Positions 1-7,991 of a stretch of 64,000 nt of DNA are shown here, piece by piece. The translations under genes were made by a program, and so were the position numbers. The DNA is from Lysobacteraceae bacterium (lineage in GTDB: Bacteria > Pseudomonadota > Gammaproteobacteria > Nitrococcales > AK92), in assembly GCA_012523465.1 (NCBI GenBank), contig JAAYIK010000002.1, positions 1 to 64,000 on the forward strand. Reading direction: 5' to 3'. Position 1 is the first letter of the stretch. The number at the start of each line of letters is the position of its first letter. Below the pieces are notes generated by a model that worked only from the letters and a program-made list of their open reading frames with translations, made no database searches and was not told where the DNA came from.

Positions 1-375
1 ATCCGGTCGGGAACCGGCCGATGCGTGGAGGACTGTAAGACCGGCAAACCTTCCGGGTGAACCGGCACGTCCGGCGAAGCGCGAAACTCACGCCATAGCC
101 TGAAAGGCTTGGCGGGAGTAGTTCATCCATCAAGCTGTGAACAAGGCTGTGGGAGGGGCTTACTCGCTGCGCTCGCCCTTCGGGCCAACCTAGCGGCTGT
201 TACTGCGCTTCATTTCAGCCCCGACAACCGACCTGCAAGGCAGGTCAAGGCTAATGGCACTGAACTAAGGTCAGGAGGCCTTGTGGTTGCCTGCCCCCAC
301 TCCAAGCTTCCACCAGTCGTCATCAGCCCCAAACATGTGATGCATATGCCTTCACCTTTGCTGCAATGACGACAG
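1..375. other. Left-end stretch with no recognisable gene
   Basis: No open frame here has a family resemblance I recognise. The stretch holds several short inverted repeats, including a perfect 7-bp hairpin at 230-246 (GACCTGC, AAG, GCAGGTC). Its GC-rich phrases and lack of coding periodicity suggest the tail of a mobile or repeat element, or a structured intergenic region cut by the window edge. I could not assign it to a known intron, IS or RNA family. Confidence 0.3.
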
Positions 376-2208
376 ATGAACAACCACCAGCCTCCCAACC
401 GTTTCAAGCCCGCTCCTATGCCGCGCTTCGAGGCGCAGCGCCTGACCGATCTGAAAGCGCTGCAGATTCTCGATACGGAGGCGGAAGAGCGTTTCGACCG
501 CTACACCCAGCTGGCGGCCGATCTGTTCCAGGTGCCGATCGCGCTGGTGTCGCTGGTGGACGCGGAGCGGCAGTGGTTCAAGTCCGCCGTCGGCACCGAC
601 CTGCGGGAAACCGACCGCACTATCTCCCTGTGCGGGCACGTGGTCGCCGCCGATGAAATCCTGGTCATCGAGGACGCCCTGCGCGACCCGCGCTTTGCTG
701 GCAATCCGCTGGTGCAGTGCGCACCGCAGATCCGCTTCTATGCCGGTGTCCCGTTGCATGGAGCCGCTGGCCAGCCGGTCGGCACGCTCTGCCTGATCGA
801 CCATCAGCCGCGGCACCTGGCCCAGCACGAGCTGGCGCTGCTCAAGCAGCTGGCGGCCCTGGTGGAGAGCGAGCTGCAGCGGCAGCGCCACATCGACCAG
901 CTGCGGGCGGAGATCGAGCGCAGCGCCTATTTCGATGCGCTGACCTCGCTGCCCAACCGCCGCCTGCTGAGCGATCGGCTGGATTTCGCCCTGGAGCTGG
1001 CCAGCGAGCAGCAGCAGCGCATCTTGGTGGCCATCTTCGACCTCAACAACTTCTCCACCTTCAACAAGAGCTTCGGCCGGGCAGCCGGCGACGCCCTGCT
1101 GCGCGCCATCGCCGAGCGTTTGACGCAGGAGTTTCCGCCTCCCACCGTGGTCGGCCGCTGGCGCGACGACCAGTTCATGCTGATCGTGTTCCAGAACGAC
1201 CTGTCGATGGAGGCGCTGGGCGAGCGCCTGGTCCGCTGCATAGGGCGGCCCTTCCGAGTGGACGACAAGATGCTGCACGTCGGCGCCAAAATCGGCGTCA
1301 GCTGCTATCCAGACGATGCCCAGAACAGCCATGATTTGATCCAGCACGCCATCATGGCCATGCGCGCCAATCCGCCGGCGACGGAAAGCAGCTTCCGGCT
1401 CTATACCCCCGCGCTGGAGCGCAACCGGGTGCGCTACTACCACGTGCTACGCCGCCTGCGCCGGGCCATCGCCGTCGGTCAGCTCACGCTGGCCTTCCAG
1501 CCGGAAGTGGAGATCGCCAGCGGCTGCCTGGTCGGCGCAGAGGCGTTGCTGCGCTGGCACGACCCCGAGCTGGGTCAGGTGCCGCCTGATGAAGCCACCG
1601 CCACTGCCGAGCAGACCAACGTCACCCATCTTCTGGGCGAGCACGTGCTGCGCACTGCCTGCCAGCAGGCCGCGCGCTGGCGCGAGGTTTGCGGCCGTCG
1701 TCTCGAGGTCGCGGTCAACCTCACCGCCACCCAGCTCTACCGCCCCGACCTGGTGAAGCTGGTAGCCGACATCCTGGGCGAGTCAGGACTGGCCGGCAGT
1801 CAGCTGATTCTGGAGCTGACCGAAAGCTCGCTGGTGGAAGACATCGACACCGCGGTCGAGCGCATGCAGGCGCTCAAGCCGCTGGGGGTGCGCTTCGCCA
1901 TCGATGATTTCGGCACCGGCTACTCGTCCTTCGCCTATCTCACCCAGCTGCCGGTCAGCCGCCTCAAGATCGACCGCGCCTTCATCCTCGCCGTCAGCGA
2001 AAGCGCCGAGGCGGCCAAGGTGGTCAGCGGCCTGGTAGAGCTGGCCCACCGCCTGCAGCTGGACGTGGTCGCCGAAGGCGTGGAGACGCCCGCCCAGCTG
2101 GCCTTTCTGCGGCAGATCGGCTGCAACATCGCGCAGGGCTACTACTTCAGCCCACCCCTGCCGGCGGAACAGTTCGCGGACTACGTCGCCAACTGGAAGT
2201 CCGCCTAG
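376..2208 (+). CDS. GAF-GGDEF-EAL cyclic-di-GMP phosphodiesterase with degenerate GGDEF
   Basis: Predicted cytoplasmic c-di-GMP signalling protein of 610 residues. An N-terminal GAF sensor domain covers roughly residues 25-175, a GGDEF domain about 190-345 and an EAL domain about 360-605. The cyclase signature is degenerate: where GGDEF should stand, residues 263-267 read RDDQF, so cyclase activity is unlikely. The phosphodiesterase signature is well kept: EAL at 389-391, ELTES, IDDFGTGYSS at 509-518, LKIDRAFI and VVAEGVET. It therefore probably hydrolyses c-di-GMP, with GAF and the dead GGDEF as regulatory modules. No membrane segment is seen. The start has no strong ribosome-binding site; an in-frame ATG at codon 15 is the alternative. 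It stands alone and converges with the next gene. Confidence 0.9.
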   Translation: MNNHQPPNRFKPAPMPRFEAQRLTDLKALQILDTEAEERFDRYTQLAADLFQVPIALVSLVDAERQWFKSAVGTDLRETDRTISLCGHVVAADEILVIEDALRDPRFAGNPLVQCAPQIRFYAGVPLHGAAGQPVGTLCLIDHQPRHLAQHELALLKQLAALVESELQRQRHIDQLRAEIERSAYFDALTSLPNRRLLSDRLDFALELASEQQQRILVAIFDLNNFSTFNKSFGRAAGDALLRAIAERLTQEFPPPTVVGRWRDDQFMLIVFQNDLSMEALGERLVRCIGRPFRVDDKMLHVGAKIGVSCYPDDAQNSHDLIQHAIMAMRANPPATESSFRLYTPALERNRVRYYHVLRRLRRAIAVGQLTLAFQPEVEIASGCLVGAEALLRWHDPELGQVPPDEATATAEQTNVTHLLGEHVLRTACQQAARWREVCGRRLEVAVNLTATQLYRPDLVKLVADILGESGLAGSQLILELTESSLVEDIDTAVERMQALKPLGVRFAIDDFGTGYSSFAYLTQLPVSRLKIDRAFILAVSESAEAAKVVSGLVELAHRLQLDVVAEGVETPAQLAFLRQIGCNIAQGYYFSPPLPAEQFADYVANWKSA

Positions 2209-2233
2209 CCCGGCTGCGCGCGCCTGCCCATGA

Positions 2234-2977
2234 TCAGGACGCGGTGCCCACGGCCGCCGTCAGCTCCGGCTGCTGGATGTCTTCCGTCACCGCCGCCCGA
2301 ACCGCTTCCGCCTCCAGCGCATAGAACGCCGCGCCGCAGAGTATGGCGCTGGCGCCCAGCATCTCCAGGAATTCCTCCGTCGCGATCTCCAGCACCTGGT
2401 ACAGCCGCGGCGCTTCGCGCAGGAATTCATAGCCGATGACTTCCATGCCCACCGCGCCGAGCAGGAACACGCCCACCCCGGCGGCCATCAGCGAGAAGGA
2501 GTAGCGATGGAACCGCCAGAGGGCGACGATGGGACGCAACGACGGCAGCAGCAGCAGGCAGCCAAGGCCGAGGTAGGCGAAGATCCAGACACCATGGTCG
2601 CCGCTGAAGCGCGGCACCCAGTCGAGGTGCACCGTGAGCTTGGTAATGGTTTCGTGCAGCTGCAGATGCTCGTCCAACGACAGGAACAAAAAGCCGGCAC
2701 AGCCCAGCGCCAAGAACCAGCGCGGCACCTGGTCGTTTGGCCGTGCTTTGGCGGCCTTGATCAAAAACAAAATGCCGATGGCCGCCAGCTGCACGGTGGA
2801 AAACCACACCGCGATGCTCAGCTCGCCGTCGAGATCCAGCAGGCGCTCTATGGTCCAAACCGGACTGCCGAGCGCCGATTCGAGCAAATAAGCCACAAGT
2901 AGAAAAAGTTCGAAGCCGATCAGCCAGAAAAAAAGCTGTCTGACATTTTCCCAACTGAAACGTATGCTGATTTCCAC
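2234..2977 (-). CDS. Six-helix membrane protein with conserved-looking DEH/HE and EE motifs, function unknown
   Basis: A 247-residue integral membrane protein with about six hydrophobic segments (near residues 13-37, 53-74, 86-101, 128-149, 159-182 and 203-222). At the end of helix 3 lies an acidic/histidine cluster, D102 E103 H104, H108 E109, and at the start of helix 6 another acidic cluster, E201 E202, E205. This arrangement could bind metal at the membrane face, but I do not recognise the family with certainty. The start is GTG at 2977, preceded by AAGGGAAGG. It is transcribed away from the aidB-like gene and separated from it by 234 bp that include a 10-bp inverted repeat. A function cannot be given from context. 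Confidence 0.6.
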   Translation of the reverse strand: MEISIRFSWENVRQLFFWLIGFELFLLVAYLLESALGSPVWTIERLLDLDGELSIAVWFSTVQLAAIGILFLIKAAKARPNDQVPRWFLALGCAGFLFLSLDEHLQLHETITKLTVHLDWVPRFSGDHGVWIFAYLGLGCLLLLPSLRPIVALWRFHRYSFSLMAAGVGVFLLGAVGMEVIGYEFLREAPRLYQVLEIATEEFLEMLGASAILCGAAFYALEAEAVRAAVTEDIQQPELTAAVGTAS

Positions 2978-3044
2978 CGCTCGCCTTCCCTTATCGTTGT
3001 TTCCATTGATGATTATCGCTTCGAGGCATTATTAGCCTTGGTAG

Positions 3045-3090
3045 CGGAATCGGCTTTTTTCAACCTCCTACTTCCGGCCGATTCCGTTTT
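3045..3090. repeat. 10-bp inverted repeat, possible terminator on the plus strand
   Basis: CGGAATCGGC (3045-3054) and its exact complement GCCGATTCCG (3077-3086) are separated by 22 bases. On the plus strand the second arm is followed by TTTT. Both flanking genes are on the minus strand, where no T-run follows, so a role in terminating aidB transcription is doubtful. Confidence 0.4.
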
Positions 3091-3211
3091 CACGCGCGGC
3101 GGAAGGCAAGCGGCCGGTGGCGCCAGCGCGAGAGGATGACGAGGACCAGGCCGACCGGCCCGGTCGAAAGGAGGGTGTGGGACGGCCGCGGGCGCGCGCG
3201 GCCGGCGGATT

Positions 3212-4876
3212 TTAGATCTGGCCGGCCCGCTCAAGCAGCGCGTCCGCTGCCGTCGCCGACGGCAGCGCGCCGTAGACGTGCCAGCCTTCCGCGGCCAGGC
3301 GGCTGGCGCAGAAGGCGTCCGCCACCTCCGGCGGCGCATGCCGCACGAGCAGACTGCCCTGCAGCGTAAGCGCCATCAGCTCCACCAGCCGGCGTGCCCG
3401 CAGCTCCGCCTGCTCCGCCGTGCGCAGCTCCCGCTGCAGGCGCTCCATGGCGGCGTCCAGGTCGCGGTTGGCGCCGCGCGCCTGGGCCAGCTCGGTCAGG
3501 AAGCATTCCAGCGTCAACGGATCGCGCTGTATGGCCCGCAGCACGTCCAGGCACATCACGTTGCCCGAACCTTCCCAGATGCTGTTCAGCGGCGACTCCC
3601 GGAACAGCCGCGGCAGGATAGACTCCTCGATATAGCCGGCCCCGCCCAGGCACTCCATGGCCTCGTAGATGAATTCCGGCGCCCGCTTATTAGTCCAGAA
3701 CTTGGTCACGGCGGTGGCGATGCGGGCGAAGGCGCGGGCCGTAGGATTCCGGTGGCTCTCGTCGAACGCCCGCGCCACCCGCATGACCAGAGCCGTGCCT
3801 GCCTCTACCTCCAGCGCCAGGTCCGCCAGCACGTTGCGCATCAGCGGCTGCTCGATCAGCGGCTTGCCAAACGCCTGGCGGTGGCGGCAGTGGTGCAGGG
3901 CCTGCACCAGGGCCTGGCGCATCATGCCCACCGGCGCCGTCGCCGCGTCCAGGCGAGTCTGATGCACCATCTCGATGATGGTGGGCACGCCGCGCCCCGG
4001 CTCGCCCACCATGACGCCGTAGGTGCCGGCGTATTCGATTTCCGCCGACGCGTTGGAGCGGTTGCCCAGCTTGTCCTTGAGGCGCTGGATGAAGAAGGGA
4101 TTGCGGCTGCCATCCGGCCGCCAGCGCGGCACCAGAAAGCAGGACAGTCCTTCCGGCGTGCGCGCCAGCGTCAGGAAAGCGTCCGACATGGGTGCCGAAC
4201 AGAACCATTTGTGGCCGGTGATCTCGTACGCTTGGCCCGGGCCGGGCTGACCCAGCGGCATAGCCGTGGTGGTGTTGGCGCGCACGTCCGAGCCGCCCTG
4301 CTTCTCGGTCATGGCCATGCCGAAGGTGACGCCGGCCTTCTCGGCCGCCGGGATGCAGCGCGGATCGTAATGCCGCGACAGCACGCGTGGTTCCCACTCC
4401 AGCGCCAGCTCGGGCTGATGCCGCAGGGCCGGCACCACGGCATGGGTCATGGTGATCGGGCAGCACACGCCCTGCTCCGGCTGGGTCAGCAGATACATGA
4501 GCGCGACGTGGGCCACGGCGCCACCTTCGCCCTGAAGGCGCCAGGCGATGCCGTGACAGTCGTGCTCGATGGCCAGCGCCATCAGCTCGTGGTAGGCCGG
4601 ATGGAACTCGACCTCGTCGATGCGCCGGCCATAGCGGTCGAAAGCGCGCAGCTCCGGCGGATGGCGGTTGGCCTGGAAGCCCAGCTCCTGCACCCGCTCG
4701 CTGCCAACCACGGCGCCGAAGCGCCGGCAGTATTCACTGACCCAGGCCGGCGCCTCCCGCGCCACGGCCTCCCGCAGCGGAATGTCGGTGTCGAAGGCGT
4801 TGTAGTCGCCGAGCGGGGGCGGCTGGTTGAACACCTCATGGGTGGCAAGCTGGGTAAGCGGCTGGCGTGGCTGCAC
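3212..4876 (-). CDS. aidB: AidB-type acyl-CoA dehydrogenase
   Basis: Flavin-dependent acyl-CoA dehydrogenase-fold protein, 554 residues from the chosen start, close in length and sequence to E. coli AidB. AidB is the adaptive-response protein that has weak isovaleryl-CoA dehydrogenase activity and binds DNA. Shared landmarks include the VFNQPPPL N-terminus, CPITMTHA, GMAMTEKQGGSDVRANT, GHKWFCSAPMSDA, RLKDKLGNRSNAS, FGKPLIEQPLMR and NSIWEGSGNVMCLDVLR. I chose the GTG at 4876 because GGAGG lies 8 bases upstream and the protein then begins a few residues before the conserved VFNQP. An in-frame ATG at 4942 would add 22 poorly conserved residues. It lies just downstream of, and on the same strand as, the zinc alcohol dehydrogenase gene, with about 100 bp between. 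No Ada operator was identified. Confidence 0.9.
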   Translation of the reverse strand: MQPRQPLTQLATHEVFNQPPPLGDYNAFDTDIPLREAVAREAPAWVSEYCRRFGAVVGSERVQELGFQANRHPPELRAFDRYGRRIDEVEFHPAYHELMALAIEHDCHGIAWRLQGEGGAVAHVALMYLLTQPEQGVCCPITMTHAVVPALRHQPELALEWEPRVLSRHYDPRCIPAAEKAGVTFGMAMTEKQGGSDVRANTTTAMPLGQPGPGQAYEITGHKWFCSAPMSDAFLTLARTPEGLSCFLVPRWRPDGSRNPFFIQRLKDKLGNRSNASAEIEYAGTYGVMVGEPGRGVPTIIEMVHQTRLDAATAPVGMMRQALVQALHHCRHRQAFGKPLIEQPLMRNVLADLALEVEAGTALVMRVARAFDESHRNPTARAFARIATAVTKFWTNKRAPEFIYEAMECLGGAGYIEESILPRLFRESPLNSIWEGSGNVMCLDVLRAIQRDPLTLECFLTELAQARGANRDLDAAMERLQRELRTAEQAELRARRLVELMALTLQGSLLVRHAPPEVADAFCASRLAAEGWHVYGALPSATAADALLERAGQI

Positions 4877-4978
4877 GGCGACCCTCCAGACCAAAGGCGG
4901 TTGACTGCAAGCATCAGTTTCAACATAGCACGGCGCCGCCAATGCACCAGTTCGCCCGACTCGCCCCGCCCCGGGCGC

Positions 4979-6175
4979 CTAGTGCAGCGCCGTCCCAGGC
5001 TTGAGGACCACCTTGACGCAGCCGTCGCGCTTGTCGCGAAACATCGCATAGGCCTCCGGCGCCTGCTCCAGCGGCAGGCGATGGGTGACGATGACACTGG
5101 GGTCTACCTCGCCCTGCTCGATGCGCTGCAGCAGCGGACGCAGATAGCGGTGGACGTGGGTCTGCCCCGTCTTCAGCGTCAGCCCCTTGTTCATCAAGGC
5201 ACCCAAGGGAATCTTGTCCGCCACACCGGCGTAGACCCCGGGCACGGACACGGTGCCACCCTTGCGGCAGGCCATGATGGCCTGGCGCAGGGCCACCGGC
5301 CGCTCCGTCTCCAGCCACGTCGCTTGCTTGAGCCGGTCGTACCAGCCCTCGAGCCCGATGCCATGGGCTTCCATGCCGACCGCGTCGATGCAGGCGTCCG
5401 GACCGCGCCCAGCGGTCAGCTCGCGCAGCGCCTCCGCGATTTCCAGCGAGTTGCCGATTTCGCTAGGCCGCAGCGGCTCCACGCCCGGCTGGTGCATGGC
5501 CATCTCCAGCCGCTCGCTGACGTCGTCGATGGCGATGATGCGCTCCGCCCCCAGCAGCCGCGCGCTGATAATGGCGAACTGCCCCACCGGGCCGCAGCCC
5601 CATACCGCCACCGTGTCGCCGGGCTGGATGCCGCAGGCCTCGGCGGCCTGGTAGCCGGTCGGGAACACGTCGGACGGAAACAGCGCCTGCTCGTCGCTGA
5701 GCGACTCCGGCACCTTTAGCGGCCCCACGTCGCCATAAGGCACCCACACGTACTCGGCCTGGCCGCCGGCATAGCCGCCCAGCAGATGCGAATAGCCGAA
5801 TATGCCGGCCGGCGACTGGCCCCAGGCCTGCTCCGCCATGAAAGCGTTGGGGTTGGAGTTGTCGCACAGCGACCAGAGCCCGCGTTCGCAGAAATAGCAG
5901 CCGCCGCAGGCGATGGGGAAAGGCACCACCACCCTGTCGCCCAGCTGTAGGTTGGCGACCGCCGGCCCCGTCTCGACCACCTCGCCCATGAACTCGTGCC
6001 CCAACACGTCGCCGGCACGCATGGTCGGAATGACGTCGTCGTAAAGGTGCAAGTCAGAGCCGCAAATCGCGGTCGAGGTGACGCGCACGATGATGTCGCG
6101 CGGGTTGATCACTTCCGGGTCCGGCACCCGCTCCACCCGCACATCGCCCTTGCCATGCCAGACCACTGCCTTCAT
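4979..6175 (-). CDS. Zinc-dependent alcohol dehydrogenase (formaldehyde dehydrogenase-like)
   Basis: Medium-chain zinc alcohol dehydrogenase of 398 residues, cytoplasmic and NAD(P)-dependent. Catalytic-zinc signatures are C38 in CGSDLH and H60-E61 in GHEFMGEV. The structural-zinc lobe has C90, C93, C96 and C104. The nucleotide-binding segment reads VWGCGPVGQ and is followed by the acidic IAIDD. The long insert after the structural-zinc loop resembles the glutathione-independent formaldehyde dehydrogenase branch (threonine-dehydrogenase-like), so formaldehyde or another small alcohol/aldehyde is a plausible but unproven substrate. It is followed on the same strand by aidB and may be co-transcribed with it. 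Confidence 0.85.
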   Translation of the reverse strand: MKAVVWHGKGDVRVERVPDPEVINPRDIIVRVTSTAICGSDLHLYDDVIPTMRAGDVLGHEFMGEVVETGPAVANLQLGDRVVVPFPIACGGCYFCERGLWSLCDNSNPNAFMAEQAWGQSPAGIFGYSHLLGGYAGGQAEYVWVPYGDVGPLKVPESLSDEQALFPSDVFPTGYQAAEACGIQPGDTVAVWGCGPVGQFAIISARLLGAERIIAIDDVSERLEMAMHQPGVEPLRPSEIGNSLEIAEALRELTAGRGPDACIDAVGMEAHGIGLEGWYDRLKQATWLETERPVALRQAIMACRKGGTVSVPGVYAGVADKIPLGALMNKGLTLKTGQTHVHRYLRPLLQRIEQGEVDPSVIVTHRLPLEQAPEAYAMFRDKRDGCVKVVLKPGTALH

Positions 6176-6230
6176 ACCGCCTCCCGCAGCCGACCCTGGA
6201 AAGACACGCTGCTCGCGAACGTCCGCGCAG

Positions 6231-6959
6231 CTATTGGCTGATCGCCGCCGACGGCAGCTCGCCCGACTCCATCAGCCGCTTGAAGCGGCGCAAATCCTCG
6301 CGCAGCATGGCCTGGGTCAGCGAGCGCGCCAGCCGGGCGGCGATGGCTCCGGCCGTCCCGGGCGGCTGGTAGCTCATCTCCACCTCGACCTCGGTCCCAT
6401 AGGGGCTGGAGCGGAAGCGAACCTCGCCGCTGGTCTCGATTTCCGAGCCTTCGACCGAGCGCCAGGCGATGCGCTGGTCCGGCTCGTCGGCGGTGATCTC
6501 GGATTCCCACTCCAGACGGCCCGCCATGGGCACCTCGGCCACCCAGTGGGAACGGCCGTCCGGCGCCGGCCGCACCTCCTCGATGAAGCGCATGAAACGC
6601 ACCAGGTTGCTGAAGTCGCGCCAGTAGGCGTAGACCTCGCCGCGGTCGCGGTTGATGGTGACGGAAGCGCGCAGCCGTAGCGCCGCGCCGCTGGCGCGGC
6701 CAAGCAGACCCTTATCGTGCGGGGTGGCGGTGCTGCGCCCCAGACGCTGGTACAGCGCGCAGTGCCCGGTCGCGCCCCGGTACATGAACACCGCGCCCAA
6801 CCCGGCCATCAGCATGCCCAAGGGCCCGCCGCGGCGCAGTCCCAGGATGCTGGCCAGGGCGCCGCCAAGCAATGACAGCCGCCGCTCGTTGTCGCCGACG
6901 TTGCGCCAGTCGGCGTAGCCCTGTTCCGCCTGCTCTCCCTGCATTCGCTCCCCTTTCAT
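6231..6959 (-). CDS. DUF2892-like membrane segment fused to an SRPBCC lipid-binding domain
   Basis: A 242-residue protein. Residues about 20-75 resemble the DUF2892/YgaP-type inner-membrane segment: [12 protein letters not shown], then hydrophobic [18 protein letters not shown] and TGHCALYQ. Residues about 95-220 form an SRPBCC (polyketide cyclase/START-like) domain, recognisable from [28 protein letters not shown]. Such proteins are thought to hold a hydrophobic ligand at the membrane; no substrate can be inferred. GGAGG lies 7 bases before the ATG, which supports this start. The gene lies between the alcohol dehydrogenase and the DUF2061 gene on the same strand. Confidence 0.75.
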   Translation of the reverse strand: MKGERMQGEQAEQGYADWRNVGDNERRLSLLGGALASILGLRRGGPLGMLMAGLGAVFMYRGATGHCALYQRLGRSTATPHDKGLLGRASGAALRLRASVTINRDRGEVYAYWRDFSNLVRFMRFIEEVRPAPDGRSHWVAEVPMAGRLEWESEITADEPDQRIAWRSVEGSEIETSGEVRFRSSPYGTEVEVEMSYQPPGTAGAIAARLARSLTQAMLREDLRRFKRLMESGELPSAAISQ

Positions 6960-7036
6960 GGCCTTTCCTCCCTGAATGGCCTACTGCCGTGCCTGGTGCT
7001 AACGGGGAATAGCGGCGCGCTGAGGGAAAAGCAATA

Positions 7037-7288
7037 CTAGACGGTGACGGCGTCACCGGTGCGAGGGAGGATCCGGCGCGGCAGCCGCCACCCGCTCCGG
7101 GCCGGCTGGCCAGCCGCCCGCCGCTGCCTGCGCTCCCACGCCTTCTCGTGGAAGAAGTAGGCGACCGTGTTGCACAACGGCTCGATCACAGCGATGGCCC
7201 CGCCCACCGCCCAGCTCCCGCTGATCAGGTAGCCGACGGTGAGCGCGACCGTGAAGTGCACACCGGCGAAACTGAGTGTCTTGACCAT
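7037..7288 (-). CDS. DUF2061 small membrane protein
   Basis: An 83-residue inner-membrane protein with two hydrophobic helices and the DUF2061-type pattern: SFAGVHFTVALTVGYLISGSW, then GGAIAVIEPLCNTVAYFFHEKAWER. Its function is unknown. I chose the second ATG (7288) because GGAGG lies 8 bases before it, inside the codons of a longer reading that would start at 7303. The upstream region holds a Fur-like palindrome overlapping a plausible -10 element and two further inverted repeats, so it is probably a regulated gene. The C-terminal 25 residues are basic and not conserved-looking. Confidence 0.7.
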   Translation of the reverse strand: MVKTLSFAGVHFTVALTVGYLISGSWAVGGAIAVIEPLCNTVAYFFHEKAWERRQRRAAGQPARSGWRLPRRILPRTGDAVTV

Positions 7289-7315
7289 CGTCCTTACCTC
7301 CATGCTTTATGCAAA

Positions 7316-7330
7316 TGATAAGGACTCTCA
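7316..7330 (-). promoter_or_regulatory. Candidate Fur box overlapping a promoter -10
   Basis: TGATAAGGACTCTCA matches 11 of 14 informative positions of the 7-1-7 Fur consensus (TGATAAT, one base, ATTATCA). On the minus strand a TTGATC/TATCAT pair with 16-bp spacing overlaps it, placing the site where a bound repressor would block transcription of the DUF2061 gene. Binding by Fur itself is an inference from the motif. Confidence 0.4.
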
Positions 7331-7336
7331 TTAACA

Positions 7337-7381
7337 GATCAAGTCAATCGACCTGATCGTTATGATAGGCCAAGTCTATCA
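7337..7381. promoter_or_regulatory. Two adjacent inverted repeats upstream of the DUF2061 gene
   Basis: GATCAAGTC and GACCTGATC (7337-7345 and 7350-7358) form a 9-bp inverted repeat with one mismatch around AATC. Immediately beyond, TGATAG and CTATCA (7363-7368 and 7376-7381) are a perfect 6-bp inverted repeat around 7 bases. The second could instead be a weak 3' hairpin of the GloA-like gene that ends at 7390. Neither has the T-run of an intrinsic terminator. Confidence 0.35.
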
Positions 7382-7389
7382 ATCTGCGC

Positions 7390-7830
7390 TCACCAGGTCC
7401 CGACGTTGGGCATCGATGCCCACGGCTCCTCCACCGGCAGCGGATCCCCGGCCTGCAGCAGCTCGATGGAAATGTTGTCGGGCGAGCGGACGAAGGCCAT
7501 GCGCCCGTCGCGCGGCGGCCGGTTGATGGTGACGCCGTGCTCCTGCAGCCGACGGCAGGTCTCGTAGATGTTGTCGACCCGGAACGCGATGTGGCCGAAA
7601 TTGCGTGCGCTGCCGTACTCCTCTGAATCCCAGTTGTAGGTCAGCTCCAGCATCGGCGCCTGATTGGCACGGGCCCGCTCCACGTCCTTGGGCGCTGCCA
7701 GGAAGATCAGCGTATAGCGCCCCTGCTCGCTTTCGTAGCGGCGGATTTCCACCAGCCCCAGCGCCTTGCAGTAAAAATTCAGCGATTCCTCGATGTCGGA
7801 AATTCGCACCATGGTGTGCAGGTATTCCAT
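7390..7830 (-). CDS. gloA: Lactoylglutathione lyase-like VOC protein
   Basis: A 146-residue vicinal-oxygen-chelate protein resembling E. coli glyoxalase I, which isomerises the methylglyoxal-glutathione hemithioacetal. The N-terminus [20 protein letters not shown] matches the family start. All four metal ligands are present by position: H5, E62 (in ELTYNW), H80 (in GHIAF) and E123 (in IELL). AAGGAGG lies just upstream of the chosen ATG at 7830; a longer reading frame upstream is not family-like. The segment at residues 47-57 is somewhat longer than in E. coli GloA, so a related VOC lyase with another substrate remains possible. It is divergent from the fumarase gene. Confidence 0.75.
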   Translation of the reverse strand: MEYLHTMVRISDIEESLNFYCKALGLVEIRRYESEQGRYTLIFLAAPKDVERARANQAPMLELTYNWDSEEYGSARNFGHIAFRVDNIYETCRRLQEHGVTINRPPRDGRMAFVRSPDNISIELLQAGDPLPVEEPWASMPNVGTW

Positions 7831-7914
7831 TTTGCCCTCCTTGCAGGCGGTCAATTGGCATTTCCTGGTATAAGATAGCGCTTTCCTACGCCAGTTCGGC
7901 CTGGTCAGGGCCGG

Positions 7915-7935
7915 CGGCGGGCGCCTCGCCCGCCG
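7915..7935. repeat. 9-bp GC-rich hairpin in the fumarase leader
   Basis: CGGCGGGCG and CGCCCGCCG flank a 3-base loop between the divergent gloA-like and fumarase genes. No T-run follows. It may simply be a GC-rich leader structure. Confidence 0.3.
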
Positions 7936-7991
7936 GCGCGCGTTCAACACCCCCGCTTGTCCCAGCAATAACAGCAGAGGTTGGCCTCGCC

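Noticed and set aside
3278-5719. Open frame of more than 800 codons on the plus strand opposite aidB and the alcohol dehydrogenase
   Set aside because: Its translation is a low-complexity, Arg/His/Ala-rich product without family features; it is a GC-rich antisense shadow of two clearly recognised genes.
7760-7990. Longer starts for the GloA-like protein and for fumarase
   Set aside because: The extensions overlap each other in opposite directions, are not conserved-looking, and strong internal starts with ribosome-binding sites exist (7830 for the lyase, 7992 for fumarase).
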